This document shows, piece by piece, positions 12,270-23,165 of a DNA stretch of 64,000 bases. The DNA comes from Gordius sp. MW1 (lineage: Eukaryota > Nematomorpha > Gordioida > Gordea > Gordiidae), in the NCBI GenBank assembly GCA_964036665.1, contig OZ038531.1, forward strand, positions 4,464,001-4,528,000, written 5' to 3'. A program made the position numbers and the translations under genes. Position 1 is the first letter of the stretch. The number at the start of each line of letters is the position of its first letter. The notes under the pieces are model-generated. The model was given only the letters and a program-made list of their open reading frames with translations, searched no databases and was not told where the DNA came from.

Positions 12270-12391
12270 GGGCGGCTGCCCCCAATCCAAAAATTTGTTA
12301 AAATTATGGCTAAATTTTCAGAAAATGATCATTTTGCCCCACCCTAAATCTTTGTTGCCCCCCTCTAATTCCAATGCTGGCTACGCCCATG
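12270..12391. mobile_element. Truncated CATGGGCGTAGCC MITE, reverse orientation
   Basis: The right end GCTGGCTACGCCCATG and the interior CTAAATCTTTGTTGCCCCCCTCTAATTCC match the family in reverse orientation. The left side starts at GGGCGGCTGCCCCCAATCC and lacks the terminal CATGGGCG. Confidence 0.7.
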
Positions 12392-12957
12392 GCCAAAGTC
12401 TCATAAGGGAAAGGTGTTAATTAAAAGTCACTTTTGTCTTACTAAAAACAAAGTTAAACTATGTTTCAAAAATCGCTACACCAAAGGTTGTTTCATGTTT
12501 CGTTTAAAAATTCATTTAATTCAGGCTCGTACTGGTGAAAGTTATCATAAGCTATAGTATAAATAAAAAAAATTCTATCTTTAAAGTAGCCATCATTTAC
12601 TGCTAAAATAATTTAGAGATGCGGAAAATCCGTAATCTCATGATTGAGACGAGAATTTTGACCTCGAGACGATACGATGAGATTTTACAAGATCTCGGCT
12701 TTAAAATTCCTTTATTTACCATCATAATTATGTAAAGTAATTTTAGTTTTGGATATTTTATTTTGTGATTCACATTCAGGATGTTAATTGTAAAGTGATA
12801 TAATGGGATTGATATTTCGTACTTTAAACACACAAGTACCCGCGTAAAACTCAAATTTTAAAACTTTAGGTTGTAAATAATAGTGGCTTTTAGGGCGGGT
12901 AAATAATTTTTTTTAATATATTAATGGCATATTATTATCCTTAGCATTAATATATAG
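12392..12957. other. Intergenic DNA before the LINE remnant
   Basis: No protein-like ORF and no repeat recognised. Confidence 0.35.
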
Positions 12958-13998
12958 TACAAAACACTACCTACGACTGTCCCAAGTCCGTGTGCAAAAA
13001 GTAAAGGGTTGGCGTCAAGTCGGAAACCTGCTATAAAAACCAAATCCAAAATCATGATAGTTTCAAACATATTACAACAGAAAGCTAGGGCGTTCTCCAC
13101 AAACGACGCGCACTGCATACCCCGCCCGTGCAATGTGGAAAATACACTAGGATTATTGCCCAACCGAAGGCGGTTAAGGAAATTAGTTGTGCATAGAAAT
13201 AACGTGCTGGAAGGTGGGAACGTTGAGGGGGAAGAGCATCGAGGTCGCACAAATGCTAAAAAGAAGAAAGGTACACAGCGCAACTATTTCTACAGTGGGT
13301 CACTAAATTGTAGAAACGAGTTCGGTATCGTTCGGATCGAATCGCTCAAGGACAAAGTGGTGGAAGTCATAGCGTTGCTCATACGGGCTAATGTGGGTAA
13401 AGATTGTAGATTAAGGGGGCCTCCTAACCATTATGTGCGCGTATGCTTTCCAAATTGGGTGTATGGAATTATAGAAAGACAAATTTATTCATTGTAAAAG
13501 GGAATACAAGGAACAGGACAGGAAGATGGGCTAATTGTCCCTTTATTTAAGGGCAAAGGACACCCTCAAGACTGTGACAATTACAGAGGTATCAACCTAA
13601 CTTGCCACTCCTTGAATGGAAAGGATCTTAGTAACAAGGTTGAAAAAGAGGTGGAAATATCTGCAAACCAATTCGGATTTGTGGCCGGCAAATTCACGAC
13701 CCACTATTCGCACTAAGACAAATGAGTGATAAATATGGTGAAACGAGAAGAGACACATATAGTCTTTATCGACTTGGAGAAGGCTAATGACATGGTCCCT
13801 CAGTATTTAATATGGTAGTGCATGAGAAAACATAATATTACTGACGCATATCTAAGGCTTATGAAAAATATTTATGAAGCCTCAAACTCTTGCGACGACA
13901 GTTGGAGACTCTAAACCTTTTTGAGTAGAAATTTGCATCAAGGATCTGCTTTCAGTCACTTTTTATTTAATAAAATTATGGACAGGATAACGATAGAC

Positions 13999-14760
13999 TT
14001 TGATTGGATGGTGGAATGGATAAAGAAATCCAAGCAAGGATAAATTCCGGGTGGCTCAAATGGACTTGACTGGCGTTCTATGTGACAAAAACAACCCAAA
14101 AAGACTAAAAAGTGACCTGTATAAATCCATCATACAGCCAACAGTGTTGTATAGCTCGGAATCATGTGCTATACGTAAAAGGGAAGAGCAGCATCTTGCG
14201 GCCATGTAGATGAGAATGCTAAGATGGGTGCTAGGAGTATGTAAAAAGGAACATAAGCGAAATGAAGAAGAAGATATTTGGGTGCTACATCTATAACGAC
14301 AAAGCTTTTAACAAACAGACTAAGATGATATGGCCATGTCGAAAGAAGGGACGATAGCTACGTCGGAAAGAAAATCGAGATGATAAATTTCGCAGAAAAA
14401 AGAAGGAGAGGAAGACCCAAGCTTATCATCCATAAAATATGGCACGATATGAAAGTCCACAAGATAAAGAAATATCTATGTAATATTGAGACAAATGGAA
14501 ACGAATGCTAAAAGGACTGACCACCAGCGAAGAAGAAGAAGAAGAAGAAGAAGAAGAAGAAGAAGAAGAAGAAGAAGAAGAAGAAGAAGAAGAAGAAGAA
14601 GAAGAAGAAGAAGAAGAAGAAGAAGAAGAAGAAGAAGAAGAAGAAGAAGAAGAAGAAGAAGAAGAAGAAGAAGAAGAAGAAGAAGAAGAAGAAGAAGAAG
14701 AAGAAGAAGAAGAAGAAGAAGAAGAAGAAGAAGAAGAAGAAGAAGAAGAAGAAGAAGAAG
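13999..14760 (+). mobile_element. Nested 5'-truncated LINE (second RTE-like family) with (GAA)n tail
   Basis: Encodes a degraded RT C-terminus (DLYKSIIQPTVLY, MRMLRWVLGVCKKE, a Gly-Arg-rich GRPKLI-like end) that is related to, but clearly diverged from, the host LINE, and ends in a (GAA) tail. It is flanked by AACGATAGAC (13989-13998) and AACGAGAGAC (14761-14770), a 10-bp duplication with one mismatch. The host LINE reading resumes directly after it (ACATTCAAAAGCCATTGCC, compare 30091). This is a 3' end inserted by target-primed reverse transcription. Confidence 0.8.
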
Positions 14761-14762
14761 AA
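14529..14762 (+). repeat. (GAA)78 microsatellite, LINE 3' tail
   Basis: 78 uninterrupted GAA units that form the 3' tail of the nested LINE. It yields long Glu, Arg, Lys, Ser, Leu or Phe runs in six frames, none of them a real protein. Purine-only on the plus strand, so it could adopt triplex (H-DNA) structure. Confidence 0.97.
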
Positions 14763-15540
14763 CGAGAGACATTCAAAAGCCATTGCCAGGTGTATGCTAT
14801 TGCCGATGATATAGTACTATGCGAAGAAACAAAGGAGAAAGTTTTCGAAGAAGCCGAAAAGTGGTCAAAGTGCTTAGCTGGATATGGATTAAAGGTCTAC
14901 GATAGAAAAACGGTATGAAAATAAACGTTACAGGCAGCTCATCGCTGGATGACCATCTACCCAAAGGTACATAGGTTTACATACTTGGATCGATGTTCCA
15001 TTAAGAGAGAAGTTGCGCAACATAAGTCAATGCCCGGATCCAAAAAGGATGGCTTAAATGGCAAAGTATATCCGTCGTAATGTGCGACAAGAAAATGCCA
15101 ATATGGTTGAAGAGCAAAGCTTATAAATCCATCGTAAGACCGGTGTTACTCTATGGAAGTGATAAGTGGGCATTAAAAACCACCGAAGAAAAGCTAATTC
15201 AAGCCACAGAAAAGAGAATGATACGGTAAAGCTTGCGGTATACTAAGCTCGACTATATGACGAATGACTTTCTCATTACAAAAATGGTTAATCAACATCT
15301 GGCGGACATGATTAACGAAAATCGGCTAAGGTGGTATGGACATTTACTAGGAAGGTACACGAATAACGTGATTCAAAAAGTAGTGGATATTGAGGTGGCG
15401 GTGAAGAGAGGAAGAGGACGACCCGGTGCAACGTGAAAAGGGCAAGTCGATAAAGTTATGAAAACAAAAGAGATTGCTAGTAAAGATATAGCACTCTCCC
15501 GGTCAAGACGGAAGAAACATATTAACTCGACAGGTACCAG

Positions 15541-16925
15541 TTTAACCTTTAGATGTATCAACTTTAAAACCACTTTACTTAAAAAATACTTAAGATATGA
15601 ACATTTTTTAAATTTAATTTGAAAGATTGGATTTGATTAAATCATCCGAATTTTATTACTTCTTCTTCATTGTTTCTTGAATTATACTTGTTCAAAACAT
15701 GTAAAGATCGCAATTCCGACTTGCCTTCTTTTATTCATTATTTATGTACACTCAACAATATGTTTTTGCAACTAAATTTACACATTTAAAATTTGTATAA
15801 TTTTTCCAACGTTTTCTTAGTAATTTTTAATTTATATGAATACTTTAAAAACTTTAGAATTTGCCTTAAAATTGAACGTTACCGGTTACACTGGGCAGAG
15901 CTTATGTGCCTAGTGCAACCCTTCAAATGATTAAATTATTAAACTAAGAATCCATTTATACTTTTTTTATTTAAAAGTCTAAAATTGCAAAAATTTGTTT
16001 TTAAGTTATAAAAAGATATTCTCGATTCTTTGATTTTTCTATAGGAAATAGATACATGTATATGCCAAATAAGGCTAAAATTAGTATCATTAATAATTTT
16101 AATGCGGCCTTAGATAGAGGTCAACATTTCTATCATTCATTCTGATTTTAGGAACTTTTATAGAATTTACCCTTGATTTTAATCGTAGATGTTCGACTTT
16201 TTAAAACTTGGTCTAATTTTCAGGTTTGTAGCAATAAATCCGCCTTTATAAAAAGTTAAAAGAGATTGAAAATTAAATTTCAAATGTCGTTAAACCCATT
16301 TAAATAATATGAAAATTTTATTATTTTGCTTTAGATTTAAATTATATACAAAAAACACACCCATAATTTAAAATTAACGATCAAAAAATTTGAAATTTAT
16401 TCTACAATTTTTTTAACTGGTATAGTCTCTCAAAAATGTCTAAATGTTTTGAAAACTCAAGAAATCCTATTCATTAACAAAATAATATCCAATGGTATGC
16501 CTAGAAATAGGTTTCAAGACATAATCAGACAACTTTAGACAGTCCTAACAAATTTTCCAAGGTTTGACATTTTCTGGATATTTTAAATGATAGGTTTAAA
16601 ATCAATTAGAAATAGTGTAACCCATATTTCAATGAATAAATTCATGGTGCCTTTTATGGACATCACACATTAAAGCCATCTATAAAAGGTAAGCCTTTAT
16701 TTTTTGTTTTAAGATGTGTTGTGAGGCCCTAAAACCAGCAGTCTTGTTACCTAGGAACAGTATCAGGCCACGTTATCGTTGTTTAAGCAAAATGAAAGAG
16801 GATTAGAAGGAGCTGTCATAAATGACTTAGCTGCCTTTTAGTTTTGTCTCTTTTAATCCATAAAATATCTTTACAAACGCTTAATTATTAAATTGTCTTT
16901 CAAAAGTGAATATTGGAGCCACGAA
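15541..16925. other. Intergenic DNA, no gene seen
   Basis: AT-rich. No protein-like ORF or recognised repeat. Confidence 0.4.
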
Positions 16926-16929
16926 AACA

Positions 16930-17215
16930 ATATGTTGAAATCGTCTCAAACAAATAAATAGCAATTAGCAAGGATTTTGACCTCGGCCCGCGGTCAGACT
17001 TAGTTGAAGTAAGCAACTATCATCATTAATATGCACTGAATTACAATTATTTTTTATAAGCAACAACCTAGTCAAGTTACTAAAAGAAATTAATATAAAA
17101 AGTGACCAATCAGGTCCAAAAACGAAAGTGGAATTTGGGCTCGGGCGAGGTCAACATTAGAAAAGGCATAGACAAGCGGAGGGCTTTGAGTTCGAATTCC
17201 CCACGATTATTTTAC
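16930..17215 (-). repeat. Family B repeat, reverse orientation
   Basis: On the minus strand it carries GACCTCGCCCGAGCCC, TAACTTGACTAGGTTGTTGC and ACTAAGTCTGACCGCGGGCCGAGGTC, the same blocks as at 10.4 kb. A B-box-like TTGAGTTCGAATTCC lies at its outer edge (about 17188). Confidence 0.6.
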
Positions 17216-17890
17216 TAAATTTTTTGGATTAATTTTAATAGGTATCTGCTTGTGTGGTCTTGTGTTATTAAATTTTATTTTCTCTATAAAATGTTGGGTG
17301 AAAATTTTATAATGCCTTATTCACCAATATTAAACTTTTGTTAACTAAAAATATTAATTGAAATAATACAACCTATTTTAGCAATAGACGAGGCCAAATT
17401 AATTATTTATTTTTATCGATTATATAGAATATGACAATTATTACAATTGCCACCTGTATGACTTTAAAGTCTGATAAAAAATGTTTTTTATAAAATAGTA
17501 CAACTTATTTTAGCCATAGCTGAAGCTAAATTTCAAACAATTACAATTGTTAAAAGTGGCACCGCAAAGCTTGTTGCATAAAATATTTTACACATAGATG
17601 ATGCATAATTTCGGAATATTTCTGCGAAAAAAAGATTATGATATTAGTCACCTATGTGGCGACCAAAAAATTGAACCGTCCTTTATTTATCAACCAAGCA
17701 TTTATTATCAATAACTTCAAATATAAGTTAAAAATTCACATAACTGCACGCACCAATCAGAGGGATCACAACAAAACCGAAAAGTTGGCTAACATTGTGC
17801 ACCAACTCCCGAATGAGCCACACGCTTTGTTATATAAATTGAGATCGGGCTCGGATTTAATATTTTCAAACATAGGATATATGAAGTGTT
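17216..17890. other. Intergenic DNA, no gene seen
   Basis: AT-rich. A 113-codon ORF starting at 17638 runs into the LINE fragment at 17897 and has no recognisable domain. Confidence 0.35.
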
Positions 17891-17896
17891 TAAAAC

Positions 17897-18320
17897 TGTG
17901 GTCAGTCCTTTCAACATTAATTTCCATTTGTCTCTATATTTACATCTTTTGCATTTTAATATCGTGCCTTATTTTATGATTCCACGTAATTATCTCATAT
18001 CGTGCCTTATTTTATGATTCTACGTAAGCTTGGGTCTTCTCTCTTTCTTTTTCCTGCGAAATTTATCTTCTCAATTTTCTTTCCGACGTAGCTATCATCC
18101 CTTCTTTCGACATGGCTATACCATCTATGTCTGTTTGTTACGACTTACGAGCTTTGCCTTAATAGATGTAATACCCAAATTATTTCTTCATTTCTTTTAA
18201 GTTCCTTTTTGCTTCAGCATCCATCTTAGCATTCTCATCTCCATGGATGGAAAGCGTTCCTCTTCCCCTTACGTATAGCCCATGATTCCGATAAAGGAAT
18301 GTTGGGGCAGTATGATGGAC
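17897..18320 (-). mobile_element. LINE fragment (second RTE-like family), reverse orientation
   Basis: The reverse complement matches the nested LINE at about 14150-14526: GACGATAGCTACGTCGGAAA, AGGAAGACCCAAGCTTA, and the 3' end reading GGACTGACCAC. This is a 3' fragment without a GAA tail. ORFs drawn across it are not genes. Confidence 0.75.
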
Positions 18321-18391
18321 CTATACAGGATACCTTTAAGTCTTCTTGGAATGTGTTTGGCACACAGAACGCTTTCTCTGACCATTTATTG

Positions 18392-18535
18392 CCTAGGCTG
18401 GTGGTTAGTCCTTCCAACATTAAATTCATTTGTTTCTAGATTTACCCGCCTTTTTTATCTTCTCAGATTTCCACGTCGCTATCATCCCTTCTCTTTAAAA
18501 GACCAAACACTGGGAGCCGTTATTCCTATGGTCAC
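18392..18535 (-). mobile_element. Second short fragment of the same LINE 3' end, reverse orientation
   Basis: Repeats the 3' terminal part (reverse complement of CTGGTGGTTAGTCCTTCCAAC, and GATAGCGACGTGGAAATC) directly beyond the first fragment. Either two insertions or a rearranged one. Confidence 0.55.
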
Positions 18536-18539
18536 ATAA

Positions 18540-19650
18540 ATCACACTCAAATAGTCAACATTAAAAAACTTAAGAATGAACTTAGATCCACGGTTCCATC
18601 CTTTTGCAAAAAGGGGAGGAAATATAAAGAATTAAAATTACAAACCAATTAATTTGTCTATTGTACACTATAGTCCGCTTAAGCTATTATGCGTTATTTT
18701 AATTTTTCGATAATCATATAATTTATCGACCCAATATTTATTGTCTCCTCAATTTTTACTCTTACAAATTGTTATTTGTAAGTGCCAACATTGAGAAAAA
18801 TTATTTCATATTTGGTTTTAAGAAGGGGATTCCTCATTTAATACTCCAATATGTGATTTATTAAATAAGAATAAAAACATATAAACCTAGAGCTAAATTA
18901 TAGAAAAAATCATTTGATTTTTCTGGAATGTTTTAATAATAAGCTGCATATGTCTTTAACTGTAGCATAGCATGCTTAGTCTCATTGCGGCCCATCGTGC
19001 TTGTTTAATAGGAACCCTTTACTTGAAAATAATAAGGATAACCACCTTGAGCTAACTGCTTGATTTTCAATTTGCCTACTTACAACATTCTAAATTTTAA
19101 ACAAATATTATTTTAGTTAATTGCACCAACAATAACTTTTGCTATACATTTAAGTTTACGCATTTAAAATTTATTAAAATTGATTTTACCCTTTTTTATT
19201 TATATATTACGGATTGCAAGGCGACTGCAAATAAATGATAATTGCCTCTTCATTTAATTAAAAAACCACAAATATTTATAACATAAATTTAATATTGACA
19301 TCTTTTTATGTAATTTTTGCCGTTTATAAGATAATCGATTATAAAATCTTTTTCATCTTGTCTTGTTGCAAAAACTAAAAATCATGTTTTTCTTAACCTT
19401 TAATATCAATGCTACCAAAATATTTTCACATATAACATATTTAAGTTATCAAAGTATTGAAGATTTAACTTAGATTCTATTTGCTGGACTTAATGAGGAG
19501 TGTTTGGAGAATAACTTTGTGTAATATTTAATCCCAATACCTATAATATAAACACGTTTTCGCTATAATACCTTTTCCATTTTATTAGTTTATCCCGACT
19601 CTCTCTCACGAAGGATAGTATCAATTTAATCCAATTTTGTAGAATTATGT
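18540..19650. other. Intergenic DNA, no gene seen
   Basis: AT-rich. No protein-like ORF or recognised repeat. Confidence 0.4.
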
Positions 19651-19656
19651 CCACCA

Positions 19657-19823
19657 CATGGGCGTAGTTAGCATTGAAATTAGATGGGAGGGGGCAATAA
19701 TGATTTAGGGAGGGGCAAGATGAATATCTTTGCAATTTTAGCCATAATTTTATAAATTTCAACAAATTTTTGGATTTAAAGGGAGGCAGTCGCCCCTCCC
19801 CGCCCACCCTGGTTACGCCCATG
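19657..19823. mobile_element. MITE with CATGGGCGTAG termini and 8-bp target duplication
   Basis: Left CATGGGCGTAGTTAGC and right CTGGTTACGCCCATG. The flanking 8-mers GTCCACCA and GTCCACCC agree at seven of eight positions, supporting an 8-bp duplication. The 167-bp length and the interior match the family. Confidence 0.88.
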
Positions 19824-20291
19824 GTCCACCCTTATAAATAATTGGCTCAGCTATGTCAAAATTTCATAACTTATACCTCACCGATTCTAAGCTTATAGGG
19901 CAAGTAAATGTTTAAAATTTACAGAACTACATAATTAACAACCCATAGCTTTTGCAAAGCGTATCACTTTCAGGCGATATAATGTTCTCATTCAAGGAAA
20001 AATCTTTAAAATAATATATCTTAATGGTCTTAATATATTTGTTAACAACATTTTTAAGGACATCTTATTAATAATTTATGTTAAAAGTTTTTTGTTAATT
20101 CAATTAATAACACTCATAAGTATACAGAGATTTTAAAAATTTTACCGGTACTTAAGTTTGACTTTCCATTACCTAAAATGCTTTTAAAAAATTAATAATT
20201 TTATGTCACAAAAAGGCTTGACATTGAATAAAAAGGCTTTGTTCAATCTCTAAATTTTTTGCTAAAGTTACTTTTATGTTAAATTTAAAAA
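19824..20291. other. Upstream region of the receptor gene
   Basis: 468 bp of AT-rich DNA between the MITE and the receptor start codon. No TATA box or other element stands out against the base composition. An in-frame TAA (20286-20288) lies just before the chosen ATG. Confidence 0.4.
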
Positions 20292-21422
20292 ATGGGAAAC
20301 TTTAGTGAAGATGATATAATTTCACAATTTACGGTATCCTATATTGAGCGCCTCTGTTTTCATAAAATAACCCTGGCTATGGTTGTTCTCAATTTTCTAG
20401 GGAATTTCGTCTACTTTTGGAGTCTTAACAAGGTTAAAACGTTAAAACCTCATTTTTACATCTACATCTATCAAATAATGATATGCGACATAGTAGCAGC
20501 TATAACAAGCATTATATGGCCGATATTGCCTTATTCCTATCCCGACATTGGATCTACATCTTATCTCTTTAACTTTTATCAGGCACACCTAGATTATGTC
20601 ATCAAAAATTCTTACGCCACTTGCGTCAACTGGACCACAGTTTTCATATCTATTGATCGCATCGTTGCAATGCATTACCCTATCATTTACCTCAAGCGAA
20701 TCAAACGATCTTCTATACTTGTAGCATGCGAAGCCATGGTGGTTTATTTTATACTCCTTTCAACCCCTTTAACTTTCTACTATAAAGTAAATAAGCTAGA
20801 TTTAGGTACAGAATTTGGAGGTAGACGACAGATCAGTTACAGTTTTCAACCTACTAATTTATTTTGGCTATTAATTTACGAAAAATTTGTGAATATTCAC
20901 TGTTTTCTCATTCCCATGGCGATCATCGTTGTATTGAATGCCTTACTAACATACTCCATATATTTAAAAAAAACGAGTTTAAAACGATCAAATACTAATC
21001 TGGCGACGGTAAGGATTTCTAACGTTGACACAAATATGAAGTACACTAGATGGAATAATAAGATATTGCCTAGATTAGCATCTCAGACTATAAAAAGGAA
21101 GCGCCAATTTAATTTCTGGAATAACGCAAATACAAATCAAAGACATCGAGTGCAAAGGTGCCAGGCTAAATTGTTAATTAACATTAATTTTATAGTAATA
21201 TTTTGTACATTACCATACGTTGTGGGCATATATGTTACGGGTAACTCTTGGTCTAATGAATCACGAAACATAATGAAAATAATACAAACTTTAGCCGTAA
21301 CAATAGTCCTATCTCAACCTACGTTACTAGTATATAATAATATATTTATGGATAAAAATATAGTCGGTGTATTAAAACAAATATTAACCACGTGTAAACA
21401 CAAACTATGGGTCAAAAGATAA
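20292..21422 (+). CDS. Divergent rhodopsin-family G-protein-coupled receptor
   Basis: Single-exon, 376-residue membrane receptor with seven hydrophobic segments: TM1 about 25-45 (G37-N38), TM2 57-78 (D66), TM3 103-125, TM4 141-161, TM5 197-222 (P208), TM6 293-315 and TM7 328-350. N3 is a possible glycosylation site. The DRY box is IDRIVAMHYP (121-130) and the third intracellular loop (about 223-292) is long and basic, typical of G-protein coupling. It departs from the family in several ways: no cysteine in the second extracellular loop to pair with C111, no Trp in TM4, CTLP instead of CWxP in TM6 (305-308), and no regular NPxxY (QPTLLVY, 342-348). It is therefore a fast-evolving peptide- or chemoreceptor-like protein whose ligand cannot be named. 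The start is supported by the in-frame stop two codons upstream. Confidence 0.88.
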   Translation: MGNFSEDDIISQFTVSYIERLCFHKITLAMVVLNFLGNFVYFWSLNKVKTLKPHFYIYIYQIMICDIVAAITSIIWPILPYSYPDIGSTSYLFNFYQAHLDYVIKNSYATCVNWTTVFISIDRIVAMHYPIIYLKRIKRSSILVACEAMVVYFILLSTPLTFYYKVNKLDLGTEFGGRRQISYSFQPTNLFWLLIYEKFVNIHCFLIPMAIIVVLNALLTYSIYLKKTSLKRSNTNLATVRISNVDTNMKYTRWNNKILPRLASQTIKRKRQFNFWNNANTNQRHRVQRCQAKLLININFIVIFCTLPYVVGIYVTGNSWSNESRNIMKIIQTLAVTIVLSQPTLLVYNNIFMDKNIVGVLKQILTTCKHKLWVKR

Positions 21423-21457
21423 AATAACATAAACTTGTAAAATTTATGAAATATCTA

Positions 21458-21463
21458 AATAAA
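21458..21463 (+). terminator. Candidate poly(A) signal of the receptor gene
   Basis: AATAAA about 36 nt after the stop codon. In such AT-rich DNA this hexamer is common by chance, so only the position supports it. Confidence 0.5.
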
Positions 21464-22436
21464 TAATATGTTTGTGTTATAAATAAAAAGTGTGCAAATT
21501 TATTATATGATACAGTTTTCACATATCTAATAAGCAATCAGCCGAGGGTCCGAGATGGAGCTCGTTTTTTCACCTTGGGATTAGCGCCTAGTTATAGGAT
21601 ATTGTTCTTACTAAATCAATCCAAACTTCGTATAAACGTAGCACATTTGCTATGCAATTTATGGGTGAGAGGGTGGAAGGGTAGCGAAACGGTCAAACTT
21701 TAAGCAGGACAGGAGGTTAAAGAAATATGTACATTTTTAATCTAAAGGTTAGTCGCCCACAAATAAAAAAATTCGTAAAAAAGTCACAAAAAATAGGAAT
21801 CAAGTGAGGCCCAGAGAAATTTATAAACGTAAATAAGTAGCAAAAATAAATAGCAGTTAGCGAGGATTTTGGCCTAGGGCCGGGGTCAGACTAAGTAGAA
21901 GTAGGCACGTCATTAATTTGCAGGGAATTCCTTCTCAAATAAAAGGAAATGTTTAGAAAAATTTAGTTTACAAATAGGTTAAGAATTTCAAAAAAAAAAT
22001 ATTGAAATTTATTTTTTGTTTCATATTGTGGAAGGTGGGGTCCTGGAAGACCCCGGGCATCTAAAACACGCTGTATCTTACAAACTATTTGATAAAAACA
22101 AGCCAAATTTTGCAGAGGTATTCTTGGATAAATTTTATTCTAACTTATTTTGTACAACATTTAGTAACCGCTAAGGGTCCTCATGACTCCACCTAACCAA
22201 CGGAGTGTTAAAAACTTTATATTAAAAGTTGTTAAGAGGCGTGGGCTAAGAGAGGGATAATTGATAGTTAAGGTGTTATGCGTGAGCTTCAAAATACATG
22301 ATAAAATAAATAAATTATTTTCTTTTAAAATTAACTCATTGAATCGAAGTATCGCCCTTGGCTTTTATGATAAAAATGGTATTACATTAATATTATGACA
22401 GCCTCATCTTATCACTAAAAATAAAAAAATAAACTC
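21464..22436. other. Intergenic DNA with two degenerate repeat fragments
   Basis: A degenerate family C fragment in reverse orientation lies at about 21619-21700 (CGTATAAACGTAGCACATTTGCTATGCAATTTATGGG). A family B fragment in reverse orientation lies at about 21830-21930 (GGCCTAGGGCCGGGGTCAGACTAAGTAG). The rest shows nothing recognisable. Confidence 0.55.
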
Positions 22437-22640
22437 GGGCCTTCGGCCCTCGTGGGAAGGGGGAGAAGGGAAGGGGAAGGGGAGGAGGGGAAGGAAAGGG
22501 GGGACGACTCATCTATACTCCGTATAAATGTATCATATTTGCTATGCAATTTATGGGCGAGAACGGTGGGAAGGGGCGAGATTGCCTATAGGGAGGTATT
22601 AAATGCAAAATGATTAGTTAATTATTTATACAAATATTCC
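22437..22640 (-). repeat. Family C repeat, reverse orientation
   Basis: On the minus strand it reads TATAGGCAATCTCGCCCC, CATAAATTGCATAGCAAATATG and TACGGAGTATAGATGAGTCG, then a C/T tract and the hairpin GAGGGCCGAAGGCCCGAG. It has the same block order as the copy at 51.39 kb. Confidence 0.75.
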
Positions 22641-23165
22641 ATTCAATTTAAAAAAAAATTTGCCCTCTCCGGGATTCAAACCCACATTAATAGAGGCATA
22701 GGCTTTTGTAGGGGGGGGGCACAGGGACCCATATCAGTAGAGGCATAGGCTCTGCTAGGGGAGGGCATAGGGTAATTGTCAATGTTACCAAAAAAACGAA
22801 AAAAATAAATAACAATATGTAGAGCTGCATATAAATTCTAGTGCCTTAGGCTGCAAAATTTAATGGGGACGACTTTAAAGTTTATTTATGAATTTTTATA
22901 ACAAATTTGTTATACCTTTGTTACAATATAGCTAATATTTAATTTCAGACAATTTATCTCCCTTAAAAAACTTAGGAAGAACGTCTAGCTAGGTTGTGAG
23001 GCGATGACTCCATTGCTATTATGACTTTTTGGCCGTCCGCTGGCTCCTGACCGATGGAAAAAAATGACCATTGGCCAAAATGTGAATCGAAATTTTATTT
23101 TTTCGTTTTTGAATTGGTTATATTAGGTTAACATTGATAGTTACCCTATGCCCTTTCCTACAAGG
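22641..23165. repeat. Two family A modules in opposite orientations
   Basis: About 22660-22790 is a minus-strand module (reverse complement of GGGTTTGAATCCCGGAGAGGGC with GCCTATGCCTCTA repeats). About 23015-23165 is a plus-strand module (TTTTTGGCCGTCCGCTGGCTCC, TGACCATTGGCCAAAATG, GGTTAACATTGATAGTTACCC). Confidence 0.65.

Larger units (their letters stand above)
12958..15540 (+). mobile_element. Decayed RTE-like LINE (copy 2)
   Basis: Collinear with the better copy at 27838-30885. The 5' region TACGACTGTCCCAAGTCCGTGTGCAAAAAG at 12970 matches TACGACGGTCCCAAGTTCG at 27849. RT-like pieces follow: CCTTTATTTAAGGGCAAAGG near 13540, a relic of FIDLEKAYDTVPRDLIWW near 13760-13815, and the YADD-type box in AIADDIVLCEE near 14797-14830. 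The C-terminal GRGRPGAT near 15410 corresponds to GRGRPRVTWKG in the other copy. The endonuclease is reduced to small pieces and the RT is broken by stops and shifts. A second LINE fragment is inserted at 13999-14760. The 3' end is lost near 15540. Confidence 0.85.

Noticed and set aside
12921-13497. Separate genes on both strands (120 and 162 codons)
   Set aside because: They lie in the 5' part of the decayed LINE copy 2; the plus-strand frame is endonuclease wreckage.
14426-14918. Long poly-Glu, poly-Arg, poly-Ser, poly-Leu and poly-Phe ORFs on both strands
   Set aside because: All are translations of the (GAA)78 LINE tail.
17638-17979. A 113-codon ORF as a host gene
   Set aside because: Its 3' third is an antisense LINE fragment and the rest has no recognisable domain.
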